A stretch of DNA of 64,000 nucleotides from UBA7672 sp965279085 (GCA_965279085.1 OZ257149.1:2914001-2978000), one strand, 5' to 3'. Shown: positions 26,415 to 35,623, numbered from the stretch's first letter. Program-made: numbers and translations. The notes: generated by a model not told the origin, from the sequence alone.

Positions 26415-27217
26415 CGCGCCGCCTGGCGCTCGTTACCGGCGCCTCCGCCGGCATCGGCGCGGCCTTGGCGCGGGAATACGCAGCCAAGGGCTTCGATCTC
26501 GCACTCACCGCCCGCCGCGCCGACAGACTCGATGCGCTCGCCTCGGAACTGCGGACGAAGCATGGCGTCGAGGCTTTCACTATTGCGGCTGATCTCGCAG
26601 ACCCGGCCGCCTCTGATGCGATCATAGCTGCGGTCATCTCGCGCGGCCGCGTTGTCGATGTGCTGGTCAACAATGCCGGCTATGGCGTGCCGGGCTATTG
26701 GTCGGACACCAGCTGGAAAGAGCAGGGCGCTGCTTTGCAAGTCATGCTCACCGCGCCGCTGGAGCTGTCGCACAAACTGCTGCCGGGAATGCTTGAACGG
26801 AAATGGGGACGCATCGTCAACATCGCCTCGCTCGCGGGCTTCACGCCGGGCGCCGCCAGCCACACGACCTACGCCGCCGTCAAATCCTCACTCATCAAGT
26901 TCACCCAGTCGCTTCACGCCGAGCTACAGGGAACCGGCGTGCACGCCACGGCCGTCTGCCCCGGTCTCACCTGGTCGGAATTCCATGATGTGAATGGAAC
27001 GCGCGAGCAGCTGAAATCCCTGCCGCGCTGGATCTGGCAATCAGCTGAGAAGGTCGCCGCCATCGGCTATCGTGCGTCGGAGAAGAACCGCACCATCGTC
27101 GTCACTGGCGTGCTCAACAAATTCGCCGCCGCGCTGTCGAAAGTGACGCCTGATGGTCTCGCCGCTTTCGTGGCGAACCGTGTCGCGTCCAGCGTCAGGG
27201 ACGGGAAGGGCGACTAG
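26411..27217 (+). CDS. Short-chain dehydrogenase/reductase (SDR)
   Basis: 268 residues from a GTG start at 26411 that overlaps the glk stop (GTGA). The cofactor motif is LVTGASAGIGAALAREYA, with NNAGYGVPG and the catalytic Ser-Tyr-Lys in VNIASLAGF and TTYAAVKSSL. The lack of an acidic residue after the second strand and the presence of ARRADRLDAL suggests NADPH use. Substrate unknown. No ATG is available near the true N-terminus, which is why the start is GTG. Confidence 0.9.
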   Translation: MTRRLALVTGASAGIGAALAREYAAKGFDLALTARRADRLDALASELRTKHGVEAFTIAADLADPAASDAIIAAVISRGRVVDVLVNNAGYGVPGYWSDTSWKEQGAALQVMLTAPLELSHKLLPGMLERKWGRIVNIASLAGFTPGAASHTTYAAVKSSLIKFTQSLHAELQGTGVHATAVCPGLTWSEFHDVNGTREQLKSLPRWIWQSAEKVAAIGYRASEKNRTIVVTGVLNKFAAALSKVTPDGLAAFVANRVASSVRDGKGD

Positions 27218-27220
27218 CGC

Positions 27221-27640
27221 CTACTTGCACCCGCAACCATGGCCGCCACCGCCGCCATGGCCCTTGCCACGGCCACCGGCGAACGAGGTCGCGGAGGCGC
27301 TGGCGAAAGCCCAGGCGCTGGCCGAAGCCTGCTCACGAGCGGAAGCGCCGGCGATCACGATGACACGGCCACCGCCGCCACCGCCGCCGTTTATGTCGAT
27401 GCCGACACCGCCTGTGCCAAAATCGGACGGCAGGACGATGCCCTGCGGGACCATCTTGATGGGAAGCGGAGCAGGGGGCGGGCTCGGCGGCGCGGGGGGC
27501 GGTATGCGCAGCGGCGGAGGCGCCGGCGCCGTCACAGGCGGCGGCCTTTTGCGGCCATCCGCGAAGGACGGGCCGGCGAGCGATGCCGCGCCAAAGGAGA
27601 GAAGGAGCGCGGCGGCCAGAAGGCGGGAAAACTTGGTCAT
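27221..27640 (-). CDS. Secreted low-complexity proline/glycine-rich protein ending in GCGCK
   Basis: 139 residues from ATG 27640. A signal peptide (SRLLAAALLLSFGAASLAG) is followed by a proline-rich segment, a glycine run (NGGGGGGGRVIVIAG), an alternating Ala/Ser segment (SASAWAFASASATSFAGG) and a C-terminal GGGGGHGCGCK with the only cysteines. Base composition and codon use are compatible with coding. No family is recognised. It ends four bases from the convergent SDR gene. Confidence 0.55.
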   Translation of the reverse strand: MTKFSRLLAAALLLSFGAASLAGPSFADGRKRPPPVTAPAPPPLRIPPPAPPSPPPAPLPIKMVPQGIVLPSDFGTGGVGIDINGGGGGGGRVIVIAGASAREQASASAWAFASASATSFAGGRGKGHGGGGGHGCGCK

Positions 27641-27737
27641 GCGCGGGCCTCGATGCAGCTGTCGTGCCGTCAGCAAAGGTTAGTCCCGGCCCCGCTCACG
27701 GGCAAAACCTGACGCCTCGCACGGGAGTTCCGCGAAG

Positions 27738-28004
27738 CTAGAAGTCGACCGCGAGGCCCTTTTTCTCCCAGTCGCCATAGCGCGTGGGTTCCTCGCCCTC
27801 CCGGCGGCCGTTGATCTCGGTAGGCAATTCCTGCCGGGGCGCGGCCTGGCGTCGCGCTTCGGCCTCCTCCAGCGCGCGAATGGCCTCCGGACTCAGCGCC
27901 TTCCCGGGCGCCGCGCCCGGAATAACCTGCGTTTGTCCCTCGGCTGCCAGCCCTGAGTCTTCGGCGCCACGCGCTTCGCCCGATGTGTCCGTCTCGTCGC
28001 TCAT
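27738..28004 (-). CDS. Succinate dehydrogenase assembly factor 4 homologue (DUF1674)
   Basis: 88 residues. The C-terminus EINGRREGEEPTRYGDWEKK plus GLAVDF is the diagnostic DUF1674/SdhAF4 motif; eukaryotic SDHAF4 promotes assembly of the flavinated SdhA subunit. The N-terminal two-thirds is acidic and probably disordered. ATG 28004 has GTGAGG upstream; an open frame to 28106 overlaps the divergent htpX start and is not needed. No sdh genes are in the window. Confidence 0.87.
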   Translation of the reverse strand: MSDETDTSGEARGAEDSGLAAEGQTQVIPGAAPGKALSPEAIRALEEAEARRQAAPRQELPTEINGRREGEEPTRYGDWEKKGLAVDF

Positions 28005-28104
28005 GCCCTCACGTTCACCAATTTTTTCCGGTTTGGAAAGGAAGCTTTCACCATAATCACCAAACGTTGCATCCGGGGACGACGACCGCGTTGAGAGAGC
28101 TTCC

Positions 28105-28932
28105 ATGAGCTATTTGAAAGCCGCCGGACTGATGCTCCTGATCCACCTCGCTTTCGCGGGCGTGGGCTGGTCCATCGCGCAGAAGGAAGGCGCGCTGATC
28201 GCGACGCTGATCGCGCTCGGCTTCCACCTGATCGTCTTCTGGTACGCCGAGAAGATCGTCCTCAAGCTCCACAATGCCCGCGAGGTTGGCTCCGACGACG
28301 CGTCCCCGATGATCCGCGCTTTCGTCGCCGATTGCGACCGGCTGGCCATGCGCGCCAACATGCCCCGTCCGCGCACCTACATCGTCGACGCCTTCCAGCC
28401 CAACGCCTTCGTGGCGGGCCGCGACACCAACCATTCCTCCATCGCTGTCACCGACGGCCTGCTGAAGACGCTCACCCGCGCCGAGGTCTCCGCCGTGGTC
28501 GCCCACGAGCTGGCCCACGTGAAACGCGGCGACGCCCTCGCCATGGGCGTCTGCTCGGCGCTCGCCGTCGTCCTCACCACCATCTTCGGAACGCTTGCTT
28601 ACCCGATCGGCCAGCGCAAACGCGTCTCCAAGATCGTCGCTGGTCTCGTCGCCCGGGTCGGCCAGAGCCATGCCCGCGAATACGCCGCCGACAAGCAGGC
28701 CGGTGAAATCTGCGGCGCGCCCGTGAACCTTGCCAACGCCCTCCTGAAGCTCGAGCGCCACACCGCCTCGCTGCTGAATCCGCTGGCGGAGCGTTCGCCC
28801 GCCACGGCCCACATGTTCGTCATCGACCCGCTGCACGGCAAACGCCGCACCGCCAGCGCCACCCACCCGCCGACCGAACGCCGCATCCAGCGCCTGCACC
28901 GCCAGGCCGCCGAGATGGAAGGCGTGGAGTAG
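28105..28932 (+). CDS. htpX: HtpX-like M48 family zinc metalloprotease
   Basis: Membrane-bound protease in quality control of membrane proteins. The zinc motif is VVAHELAHVKRGDA (HExxH) and the third ligand is in SHAREYAADKQAG. Four hydrophobic segments are visible: two near the N-terminus (LMLLIHLAFAGVGW, LIATLIALGFHLIVFW) and two after HELAH. Length 275 is close to E. coli HtpX. A terminator-like hairpin follows at 28957. Confidence 0.92.
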   Translation: MSYLKAAGLMLLIHLAFAGVGWSIAQKEGALIATLIALGFHLIVFWYAEKIVLKLHNAREVGSDDASPMIRAFVADCDRLAMRANMPRPRTYIVDAFQPNAFVAGRDTNHSSIAVTDGLLKTLTRAEVSAVVAHELAHVKRGDALAMGVCSALAVVLTTIFGTLAYPIGQRKRVSKIVAGLVARVGQSHAREYAADKQAGEICGAPVNLANALLKLERHTASLLNPLAERSPATAHMFVIDPLHGKRRTASATHPPTERRIQRLHRQAAEMEGVE

Positions 28933-28956
28933 GTCAGACCCCAACAGATCGCAGCG

Positions 28957-28994
28957 ACGCCCGGCCCCACCCCACGGCCGGGCGTTCGTGTTTT
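28957..28994 (+). terminator. Intrinsic terminator after htpX
   Basis: ACGCCCGGCC (28957-28966) pairs with GGCCGGGCGT (28976-28985) across a 9-base loop, followed by TCGTGTTTT. It separates htpX from rsmB. Confidence 0.8.
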
Positions 28995-29042
28995 CAGCAC
29001 ATGCTCTGGCCATCTCCGGCCCGAGCCGCTACGAGCCGCGCC

Positions 29043-30395
29043 ATGGCGCGACCACCCCGGGATCAGAAACAGGCAGCAGCTGGCTGGCAGGCCCGGTTGG
29101 CCGCGGGCGAGCTGCTGCATCACACGCTCGACAAGGGCGTCGACCTCGAAACGGCGATGGATGCGTCCTCCGCCTTCAAGCGGCTGCAGGGCCCTGATCG
29201 GGGATTCGCGCGGGCCATCGCGGGCGCAGCCCTGCGCGGGGCGGGGCGGATCGATTATGCGCTGGGCGGCATGCTCGATCGGCCGCTCGACGATATCGAA
29301 CCGGCCGTGCGGGCGTTGCTGCGCGCCGGCGCGGCTCAGCTCTGGATGCTCGGCGTCGCCGATCACGCCGCCGTCTCCGCCACGGTCGAGGCGGCCGGCC
29401 GCTGGCACGAAGGCCGCCGTGGCGGCGGGCTGGTCAACGCCGTGTTGCGCCGCGCGTCTCGCGAAGCCGACGCTTTCCGCAATGCGCCCGCCACATCCGT
29501 CTGGCCCGACTGGATGACGGCGATGCTGAAGTCCGCGCTCGGCGCGGACCGGGCCGAAACCATGGCCGCGCTCCAGCTCGACGAGCCGCCCATCGACATC
29601 ACGCTCAAGCCCGGCGCGGATGCCCCCCAATGGGCCGCGACGCTTGGCGGAGAGGCGCTCCCGTCAGGCTCGATCCGGCTCGCGAGCGGGGCAGGGCTGG
29701 CCGAACTCCCGGGCTATGCCGACGGCGACTGGTGGGTTCAGGACGCCGCCGCCGCCCTGCCGGCGAAGCTGATGGGCGATGTGACCGGCAAGACGGTCGC
29801 TGACCTGTGCGCGGCGCCCGGCGGCAAGGCGATGCAGCTGGCCGCAGCCGGCGCGAAACTCTCTGCCGTCGATCTCTCGCGTCAGCGCATCTCCCGCCTG
29901 CGCGAGAACGCCCAACGCGCAAAGCTGTCGATGGAGATCGTCGAAGCCGACGCCCGCACCTGGCGTCCCTCCGCGCCGCTCGACGCCGTCCTGCTCGATG
30001 CGCCGTGCTCGGCGCTGGGCATCCTGCGCCGTCACCCGGAAGGCGTCTGGCGCCGCGACCCCAAGGATCTCGCGCGCTTCCCGGCGACCCAGCAGAAGCT
30101 TGTCGAAGCCGCCCACGACATGCTCAAGCCGGACGGCCGTCTCGTCTATTCGGTGTGCACGCCCGTGCCGGAAGAGGGGCGCGAGGTGATCGCGGCGGCG
30201 CTCGCCACGGGGAATTGGCGGCGCGTTAAAATCGACCAAACGGAGATTCCGGGTTTCGAGGCCGCGTTAACGGATGAAGGCGACGTAATCACCGCCCCGC
30301 CGCCCCGTGTCGCCGCTGCGCCGGATACGGACGAAATCGCCGCAGGCCCAATGAAATCGGACGTTTTCTACATCGCCCGGCTTGAACGCGCCTGA
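29043..30395 (+). CDS. rsmB: 16S rRNA m5C methyltransferase, RsmB type
   Basis: 450 residues. An N-terminal NusB-like helical domain (about residues 12-140) precedes an AdoMet-dependent RNA cytosine-5 methyltransferase domain. DLCAAPGGKAMQLAAAG is the AdoMet motif, LLDAPCSALGILRRHP carries the resolving cysteine, and LVYSVCTPVPEEG the catalytic cysteine. ATG 29043 is chosen because an in-frame ATG at 29001 adds 14 unconserved residues. rsmB next to htpX and rpe/heparinase/purH is a common alphaproteobacterial order. Confidence 0.9.
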   Translation: MARPPRDQKQAAAGWQARLAAGELLHHTLDKGVDLETAMDASSAFKRLQGPDRGFARAIAGAALRGAGRIDYALGGMLDRPLDDIEPAVRALLRAGAAQLWMLGVADHAAVSATVEAAGRWHEGRRGGGLVNAVLRRASREADAFRNAPATSVWPDWMTAMLKSALGADRAETMAALQLDEPPIDITLKPGADAPQWAATLGGEALPSGSIRLASGAGLAELPGYADGDWWVQDAAAALPAKLMGDVTGKTVADLCAAPGGKAMQLAAAGAKLSAVDLSRQRISRLRENAQRAKLSMEIVEADARTWRPSAPLDAVLLDAPCSALGILRRHPEGVWRRDPKDLARFPATQQKLVEAAHDMLKPDGRLVYSVCTPVPEEGREVIAAALATGNWRRVKIDQTEIPGFEAALTDEGDVITAPPPRVAAAPDTDEIAAGPMKSDVFYIARLERA

Positions 30396-30489
30396 GCGCG
30401 TCCCCATTCCAGACCTCATCGAGCGCGGCCCAACCGCGGCAAGATTTGACACAATCCTGCCTCGGGAAAGCAACGAAACCAGACGATTG

Positions 30490-30523
30490 GGTTCAGCCAG
30501 GGTTCAGGCGGGTCGCGTATAAC
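30490..30523 (+). promoter_or_regulatory. Tandem GTTCAG boxes and a -10-like TATAAC
   Basis: GGTTCAG occurs twice (30490-30496 and 30501-30507, centres about 11 bases apart), followed by TATAAC at 30518-30523. A similar GGGTTCAGCC lies upstream of the lipoprotein gene at 7647. The repeated spacing suggests a response-regulator or activator site in the promoter of the glycine-zipper lipoprotein gene; this is inference. Confidence 0.4.
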
Positions 30524-30580
30524 CTTTGTGTGTAGGGACGGGGGACCTCCCCAAGACAGCCGTCCCACAGGAGCTGCATC

Positions 30581-31120
30581 ATGGACGGATCGTCCTTCAC
30601 GAAATCCCCGGCGGCCGACTACAAGTCTGTCGCCCTCGCCAAACCCCAGAAAGCTTTCGCCGCGGCCTTCGTCGTGATGGCCACGGCTCTTGCCGGCTGC
30701 GCCAGCGGCCTCGGCGCCAATACCTATGATCGCGGCTCGGTTGGCCAGGTCGCCCGTGTCGATGAAGGCACGGTCGTCGACGCCCGTCCGATCAGGATCG
30801 AAGGCTCCTCGCAGAACGCCAAGGTCGGCACGCTCGTCGGCGCGGGCCTCGGCGGCCTCGCGGGCAGCGAGATCGGCGGCGGCGACAAGGCCAACACGGC
30901 CGGCGCCATTGTCGGCGCGGTGCTTGGCGGCGTCGCTGGCAACGCCATCGGCGGCGCGACCTCGGCCCAGAACGGCTATGCCTACACGATCCGCATGCGC
31001 AACGGCGAGCTGGTGTCGATCGCCCAGGCCGGCGAATACCCGATCGCTCCGGGCACCCCCGTGCTGATCGAATACGGCGCCCGCGCCCGCGTCATCCCGC
31101 AGGCCTCCGCCTACTACTAG
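30581..31120 (+). CDS. Glycine-zipper 2TM outer-membrane lipoprotein (SlyB/Pal-cross-reacting type)
   Basis: 179 residues. An unusually long N-terminal region precedes the lipobox (ATALAGCASG, cysteine at about residue 40). The core has glycine-zipper repeats (GTLVGAGLGGLAGSEIGGG and GAIVGAVLGGVAGNAIGG) that insert in the membrane as two helices. The C-terminal beta segment YTIRMRNGELVSIAQAG is typical of SlyB/17-kDa antigen relatives. An internal in-frame ATG at codon 33 (30677) lies just before the lipobox and could be the true start; ATG 30581 has CAGGAG upstream. Confidence 0.85.
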   Translation: MDGSSFTKSPAADYKSVALAKPQKAFAAAFVVMATALAGCASGLGANTYDRGSVGQVARVDEGTVVDARPIRIEGSSQNAKVGTLVGAGLGGLAGSEIGGGDKANTAGAIVGAVLGGVAGNAIGGATSAQNGYAYTIRMRNGELVSIAQAGEYPIAPGTPVLIEYGARARVIPQASAYY

Positions 31121-31149
31121 GCCGGGGTCAGCAAACCACAGTTGGACAG

Positions 31150-31178
31150 CCGCCCGGACCCTACATCCGGGCGGTTTT
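31150..31178 (+). terminator. Intrinsic terminator after the glycine-zipper lipoprotein
   Basis: CCGCCCGGA (31150-31158) pairs perfectly with TCCGGGCGG (31166-31174) across a 7-base loop and is followed by TTTT. Confidence 0.88.
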
Positions 31179-31248
31179 CGTTTGTCCTTTCACGGGATTA
31201 AGCCCGTTCGCCTTGCGCGTGCATTGTGCCGCTGCTAGGCCGGACCCC

Positions 31249-31932
31249 ATGTCGGATGTCCTGATATCGCCCTCAATTCTGGCGGCAGACTTCGCCCGTC
31301 TCGGCGAGGAAATCCGCGCCGTCGACGAGGCTGGCGCTGACATGATCCATGTCGACGTGATGGACGGCCATTACGTCCCCAACATCTCCATCGGCCCGGT
31401 GGTGATCGAGAAGCTTCGTCCGCACACAAAGAAAGTCTTCGACGTCCACCTGATGATCCAGCCGGTGGACCCGTATCTGGAAGCCTTCGCGGCGGCCGGC
31501 GCCGACATCATCACCGCGCACCCGGAAGCCGGCCCGCACTTCCACCGCACGCTGCAGGTCATCAAGAAGCTCGGCAAGAAGGCCGGCGCGGCGCTCAACC
31601 CGTCCACCCCCGCTGACATCCTCGATCCGGTGCTGGAAGAGCTCGACCTTATCCTCGTCATGAGCGTGAACCCCGGCTTCGGCGGCCAGAAATTCATCGA
31701 TAGCCAGCTCCGCAAGATCGAAGCCCTTCGGACAAAGATCGAGCGCGCGAAGCTCAAGACCATCCTCGAAGTCGATGGCGGCATTGTTCCGGAGAACGCG
31801 GGCAGGGTGATCGCCGCCGGCGCCAACGCGCTGGTCGCCGGATCGGCCATCTTCGGCAAGGGCGCCGCCAACTACGCCAGCGTGATCAAGGCGCTTCGTA
31901 ACGCCCAGTCTTCCTCGAACAAGCAGGGGTGA
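31249..31932 (+). CDS. rpe: Ribulose-phosphate 3-epimerase
   Basis: Interconverts ribulose 5-phosphate and xylulose 5-phosphate in the pentose phosphate pathway. TIM-barrel motifs: ISPSILAADFARLGEEI, MIHVDVMDGHYVPNIS with the catalytic Asp and metal histidine, VFDVHLMIQPV, VMSVNPGFGGQKFI and LEVDGGIVPENA. At 227 residues it is full length. ATG 31249 begins the conserved region. The next gene starts 6 bases after the stop. Confidence 0.96.
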   Translation: MSDVLISPSILAADFARLGEEIRAVDEAGADMIHVDVMDGHYVPNISIGPVVIEKLRPHTKKVFDVHLMIQPVDPYLEAFAAAGADIITAHPEAGPHFHRTLQVIKKLGKKAGAALNPSTPADILDPVLEELDLILVMSVNPGFGGQKFIDSQLRKIEALRTKIERAKLKTILEVDGGIVPENAGRVIAAGANALVAGSAIFGKGAANYASVIKALRNAQSSSNKQG

Positions 31933-31938
31933 GGGCCG

Positions 31939-33678
31939 ATGTCCCTCCCACCTCTCGGGCCCACGGGGCGCGAAGCCGAGGACGCGCAGTGGCTTGAGCT
32001 GACCGGCAAGTCCGGCATGCCGATCAACGTCTCGCCGGTGCATCGCCTGCGCATCTCAGGCCCGGGACCGACAGGGCTCACCGCGCTTCCAAAGGACAAC
32101 CGCATCGCCAGCCGCGAACGCGGCGAGGCGATCCTCGCCGGCAAATGGAAGTTCGGCGCCGCGCATATCGAGACGCCATCCGGCCATTCGCCATGGGGAC
32201 CGCAATTCCCCTCGATCCATTTCAGCGACCGTATCCACCGCTTCCACTGGCTGCGCGATCTCGCCTCGCTCGGGCCCACAGGCGAGGCCCGCGCCCGCGC
32301 GCTCGTGGTTGCGTGGACGGCATCTTATGGAAAGTGGGACAACTTCATCTGGCGCCTGTCGGTCACGGCGGATCGCCTGATCAACTGGCTCTGCGCCGGC
32401 CCCTGGCTGTTCAACCCGCTCGAAGGCGACACGCGCACGATGGTGCTTGAAACCATCGGCCGCCAGATGCGCCACCTGCAGTATTCCGGCGTCGAGGAAA
32501 CCGATCCCGTCGCCCGCTTCCGCATCGCCATCGCGCTGTGCCTCGCCTCCGCCGCGACCGACGATCGCAAGCTGCTCGAAGCCGGCCTCGCCATGCTCGA
32601 GGCCGAATGCAACGTGCAGATCCTTCCCGATGGCGGCCATGTCAGCCGCAGCCCGGAAACGCTGGCCGAATGCCTGATCGACATCAACACGGTCGAGGAA
32701 TTGCTGCTCCGCCTCAGCATCAACGCGCCCGGCTTTCTCACCAAGCTCCAGCCGCGCATGGCCGCGATGCTGTCCTTCTTCCAGGAGGCCGATGGCGGCC
32801 TGCTTCCGGCCAATGGCGGCAGCGATTCCTCGAATGCAATCGCGAAGGCGGCGCTGCGCCCCTATGGCGGCCTCAACTCGAAATTCTCCTTTGCGCGGCT
32901 CTCCGCCTACCAGCGCATCCAGGCCGAGGGTCTCTCTGTCTATCTCGACGCCGGCCCCGGTCCCGACCGGCCCTACGGCCTGCACGCCCATGCCGGCGCG
33001 CTCGCCCTGACCATCGACGACGGCCCCGAACGCCTCATCACCTCATGCGGCTCCAACGCCGAACTCGACCCCGCACTGCGCGACGCCGCCCGGCGCACGG
33101 CCGCGCATTCCGTGCTGTCGCTGAACGGTGAGGATTCGGCGGTATTCACGCCCGACGCCGTGACCGGCGTCCGCGCCCCCGAAGGCCCCGCCCAGCTGGC
33201 GGTGCGCCGGATGGAGGAGGGCGACCAGCTCTTGCTTGAAGGCCAGCACGGCGGCTGGCGTGTCCGGCACGGGCTGATCTACCGGAGGAGGCTCTACGTG
33301 GCGATGAACGGCGCGCGGATCACGGGGGAGGACAGCCTGTCCCGCCCCATGTCCGAAGCCGCCTCGCCCTATCCAGTGGGCCTCATTCCCTTTGAAATCC
33401 GCTTCCATCTCCATCCAGACGTCCAGCTACTGGATGGTCCGGATGATAGGACGGTTTTCCTAGGGCTGCCCGCCCGGCAACGGGTCTGGAGATTTCGCAG
33501 TGAGACTTTGCTTTCTGTGGAAAATTCGCGTTACTGGGGTGGAGAGACCGTGCGGAAGACGCGGCAGCTGGTGATCCGGGGGGTAGCCGATCCGGGGGCA
33601 GATGGCTCCCAGGCCCCCAATCGGGTGCGCTGGGCTCTGTCGAGGATCGAACCCGGTGTCCAGGGGGAGAGTGCGTGA
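31939..33678 (+). CDS. Heparinase II/III-family protein
   Basis: 579 residues. The N-terminal alpha/alpha toroid (about 60-330, with HFSDRIHRFHWLRDLASLG and WDNFIWRLSVTADRLINWL) and the C-terminal beta-sandwich starting near residue 340 (PYGLHAHAGALALTIDDG, THSLNG-like AAHSVLSLNGEDS) match the heparinase II/III-like family. These cleave acidic polysaccharides by elimination. A role in turnover or export of the cell's own polysaccharide is possible next to the CapD-like gene, whose GTG start overlaps this stop. Confidence 0.85.
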   Translation: MSLPPLGPTGREAEDAQWLELTGKSGMPINVSPVHRLRISGPGPTGLTALPKDNRIASRERGEAILAGKWKFGAAHIETPSGHSPWGPQFPSIHFSDRIHRFHWLRDLASLGPTGEARARALVVAWTASYGKWDNFIWRLSVTADRLINWLCAGPWLFNPLEGDTRTMVLETIGRQMRHLQYSGVEETDPVARFRIAIALCLASAATDDRKLLEAGLAMLEAECNVQILPDGGHVSRSPETLAECLIDINTVEELLLRLSINAPGFLTKLQPRMAAMLSFFQEADGGLLPANGGSDSSNAIAKAALRPYGGLNSKFSFARLSAYQRIQAEGLSVYLDAGPGPDRPYGLHAHAGALALTIDDGPERLITSCGSNAELDPALRDAARRTAAHSVLSLNGEDSAVFTPDAVTGVRAPEGPAQLAVRRMEEGDQLLLEGQHGGWRVRHGLIYRRRLYVAMNGARITGEDSLSRPMSEAASPYPVGLIPFEIRFHLHPDVQLLDGPDDRTVFLGLPARQRVWRFRSETLLSVENSRYWGGETVRKTRQLVIRGVADPGADGSQAPNRVRWALSRIEPGVQGESA

Positions 33679-35582
33679 GTAAAGTAGAAGGCTCCGCCCG
33701 GCGGGCGGCAATCGAAGCCAAGGCGCTCTGCTTTGGTTATGACGTCGTGACCGGAACGGTCGCGATGTTTCTCGCGCCCCAGATCGTCTACTATTTCTCC
33801 GGCAGCGGTTCCCCGACCTGGCTCGATTTCTTCGTCGCCATCGCCTTTGGCGTCGCCGCGGCCTTCGCCCTGTGGTTGCGCGGCGTCCACCGGCAGGTCT
33901 GGCGCCACACCTCCCTTCGCGACGTTGTCCGCATTTTCCAGGCCGTGGCGCTCACGCACCTGATGTCGCTGCCGATCCTGATCCTCGCCAAGACGCTGCA
34001 GGATTTCCCGCTTACCTCGATCTACCTCCAGTTCCCGATCTGGTTCGCCGTGATGATGCTGGCGCGCCTGTGGGCGCGAGGCCGCGCTACCGGCGACCTC
34101 ATCGCCATCCTGCGCCGTGAGCCACCCTACGCGCCCCGGGCCCTCGTCGTGGGTCCCGCCGGCCATGTCGCTGAAGCCCTGCGCGGCGCCCGCAAGGCCC
34201 CGTCCGGCCCGCCCATCCGCGCCATCGGCATCGTCGAGACCTCCGGCGCGCACTTCGGCCGCGACATCGAGGGCGTGCAGGTCATGGGCGGCATCGACCA
34301 GCTCGCCACCCTGTTCGACCACTACACCGCCCGCTTCGGCGAACTGCCCTGGATCGCCATCGCCGCTCCGCCTGAAGACCGCCGCACGATGGACGCGGCG
34401 CTCGCCGTCGCCTCCGCGCGCAAAGCGACACTTCTCCGTCTCGGCACGAAGGCCCGCCTCGAGCAGATCCGCCCAGCTGACCTGCTGGCCCGTCCCGAAC
34501 GCCGCCTCGACATGGCGCCCGTCGCCGAACTCGTCTCCGGCGCGCGCGTTTTCATCACCGGCGGCGGCGGCACGATCGGCGGCGAGCTTGCGCGCCAGTG
34601 CGCGGCGCTCGGCCCGTCCGAACTCACGATCTACGACGCCTCCGAATTCAACGTCTTCGAGATCGACCAGGAGCTCAGCCGCGCCTATCCGAATGTCGTG
34701 CGCCGCATGGTCATCGGCGATGTGCGCGACGAGATGCGGCTTGAGCAGGCCATGCGCGAAGCCGCGCCCGATCTCGTCATCCACGCCGCCGCGCTCAAGC
34801 ACGTGCCGTTGATGGAGCTCAACCCGAACGAGGCGATCCTCACCAACGTGCTCGGCGCGCGCCGCTGCGCCACCATCGCCGCCGCCCTCGGCGTCAAGGC
34901 GTTCACCTTCATCTCGACCGACAAGGCCGTGAACCCCACCAACGTCATGGGCGCCACCAAGCGCGCGGCCGAACTCTTCATCCAGGCCTTCGCGCCGACC
35001 GCCCCCGGCACGCGCTTCTCGCTCGTCCGCTTCGGCAACGTGCTCGGCTCGAAGGGCTCCGTCGCCCCGCTGTTTGAACGGCAGATCGCCGAAGGCGGCC
35101 CCGTCACCGTCACCCACCCCGACATGACGCGCTACTTCATGAGCGTGGAGGAAGCCTCCGCTCTCGTACTGCAGTCCGCCGCCCGCTCCGCGCGCTCCAC
35201 GTCGGAAGAAGCCACGCTCTACGTGCTCGACATGGGCGAACCCGTCCGCGTCATCGAGCTGGCCGAGAAGATGATCCGCATGAAGGGCCTCACGCCCGGC
35301 CAGGACATCCTCATCCGCGTCACCGGCCCGCGCCCCGGCGAGAAGCTCACCGAGACCGTGTTCTACGACCGCGAGCAGGTGAAGCCCACCGGCGTCGACG
35401 GCGTCCTCGAAGTCACCAACACCGGCTCCCCGCCCATCGGCGAGGTCCAGTTGCGGCTCGACGCCATCATCTCCTATGCCGCCCGCCGCGACCCGCAGGC
35501 CTCGCTCTCCATGATGAAGGCGCTGGCCCCGGAACTCTTCAACGACGACGCCTGGGGCGAACCCGCGGTGCACGTGCACTAG
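33675..35582 (+). CDS. CapD/WbpM-like membrane-anchored nucleoside-diphosphate-sugar epimerase/dehydratase
   Basis: 635 residues. The N-terminal third holds about four transmembrane helices (VTGTVAMFLAPQIVYYFSG, WLDFFVAIAFGVAAAFAL and others) and a CoA-binding-like domain. The C-terminal SDR domain has VFITGGGGTIGGELARQCAA, IHAAALKHVPLMELNPNEA and FISTDKAVNPTNVMGATKR, the signature of UDP-GlcNAc 4,6-dehydratases. Start GTG 33675 overlaps the heparinase-like stop (GTGA). It likely makes modified sugars for surface polysaccharide. It sits between rpe/heparinase and purH, where many relatives lack it. Confidence 0.9.
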   Translation: MSKVEGSARRAAIEAKALCFGYDVVTGTVAMFLAPQIVYYFSGSGSPTWLDFFVAIAFGVAAAFALWLRGVHRQVWRHTSLRDVVRIFQAVALTHLMSLPILILAKTLQDFPLTSIYLQFPIWFAVMMLARLWARGRATGDLIAILRREPPYAPRALVVGPAGHVAEALRGARKAPSGPPIRAIGIVETSGAHFGRDIEGVQVMGGIDQLATLFDHYTARFGELPWIAIAAPPEDRRTMDAALAVASARKATLLRLGTKARLEQIRPADLLARPERRLDMAPVAELVSGARVFITGGGGTIGGELARQCAALGPSELTIYDASEFNVFEIDQELSRAYPNVVRRMVIGDVRDEMRLEQAMREAAPDLVIHAAALKHVPLMELNPNEAILTNVLGARRCATIAAALGVKAFTFISTDKAVNPTNVMGATKRAAELFIQAFAPTAPGTRFSLVRFGNVLGSKGSVAPLFERQIAEGGPVTVTHPDMTRYFMSVEEASALVLQSAARSARSTSEEATLYVLDMGEPVRVIELAEKMIRMKGLTPGQDILIRVTGPRPGEKLTETVFYDREQVKPTGVDGVLEVTNTGSPPIGEVQLRLDAIISYAARRDPQASLSMMKALAPELFNDDAWGEPAVHVH

Positions 35583-35623
35583 ACGGGTATTGACCCACGG
35601 AACAGCATCGCCATCTCTTCGGG

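Noticed and set aside
33531..35579. 682-codon open frame opposite the CapD-like gene
   Set aside because: Composition is typical of an antisense shadow, with no domain or signal; the plus strand has a complete CapD-like enzyme.
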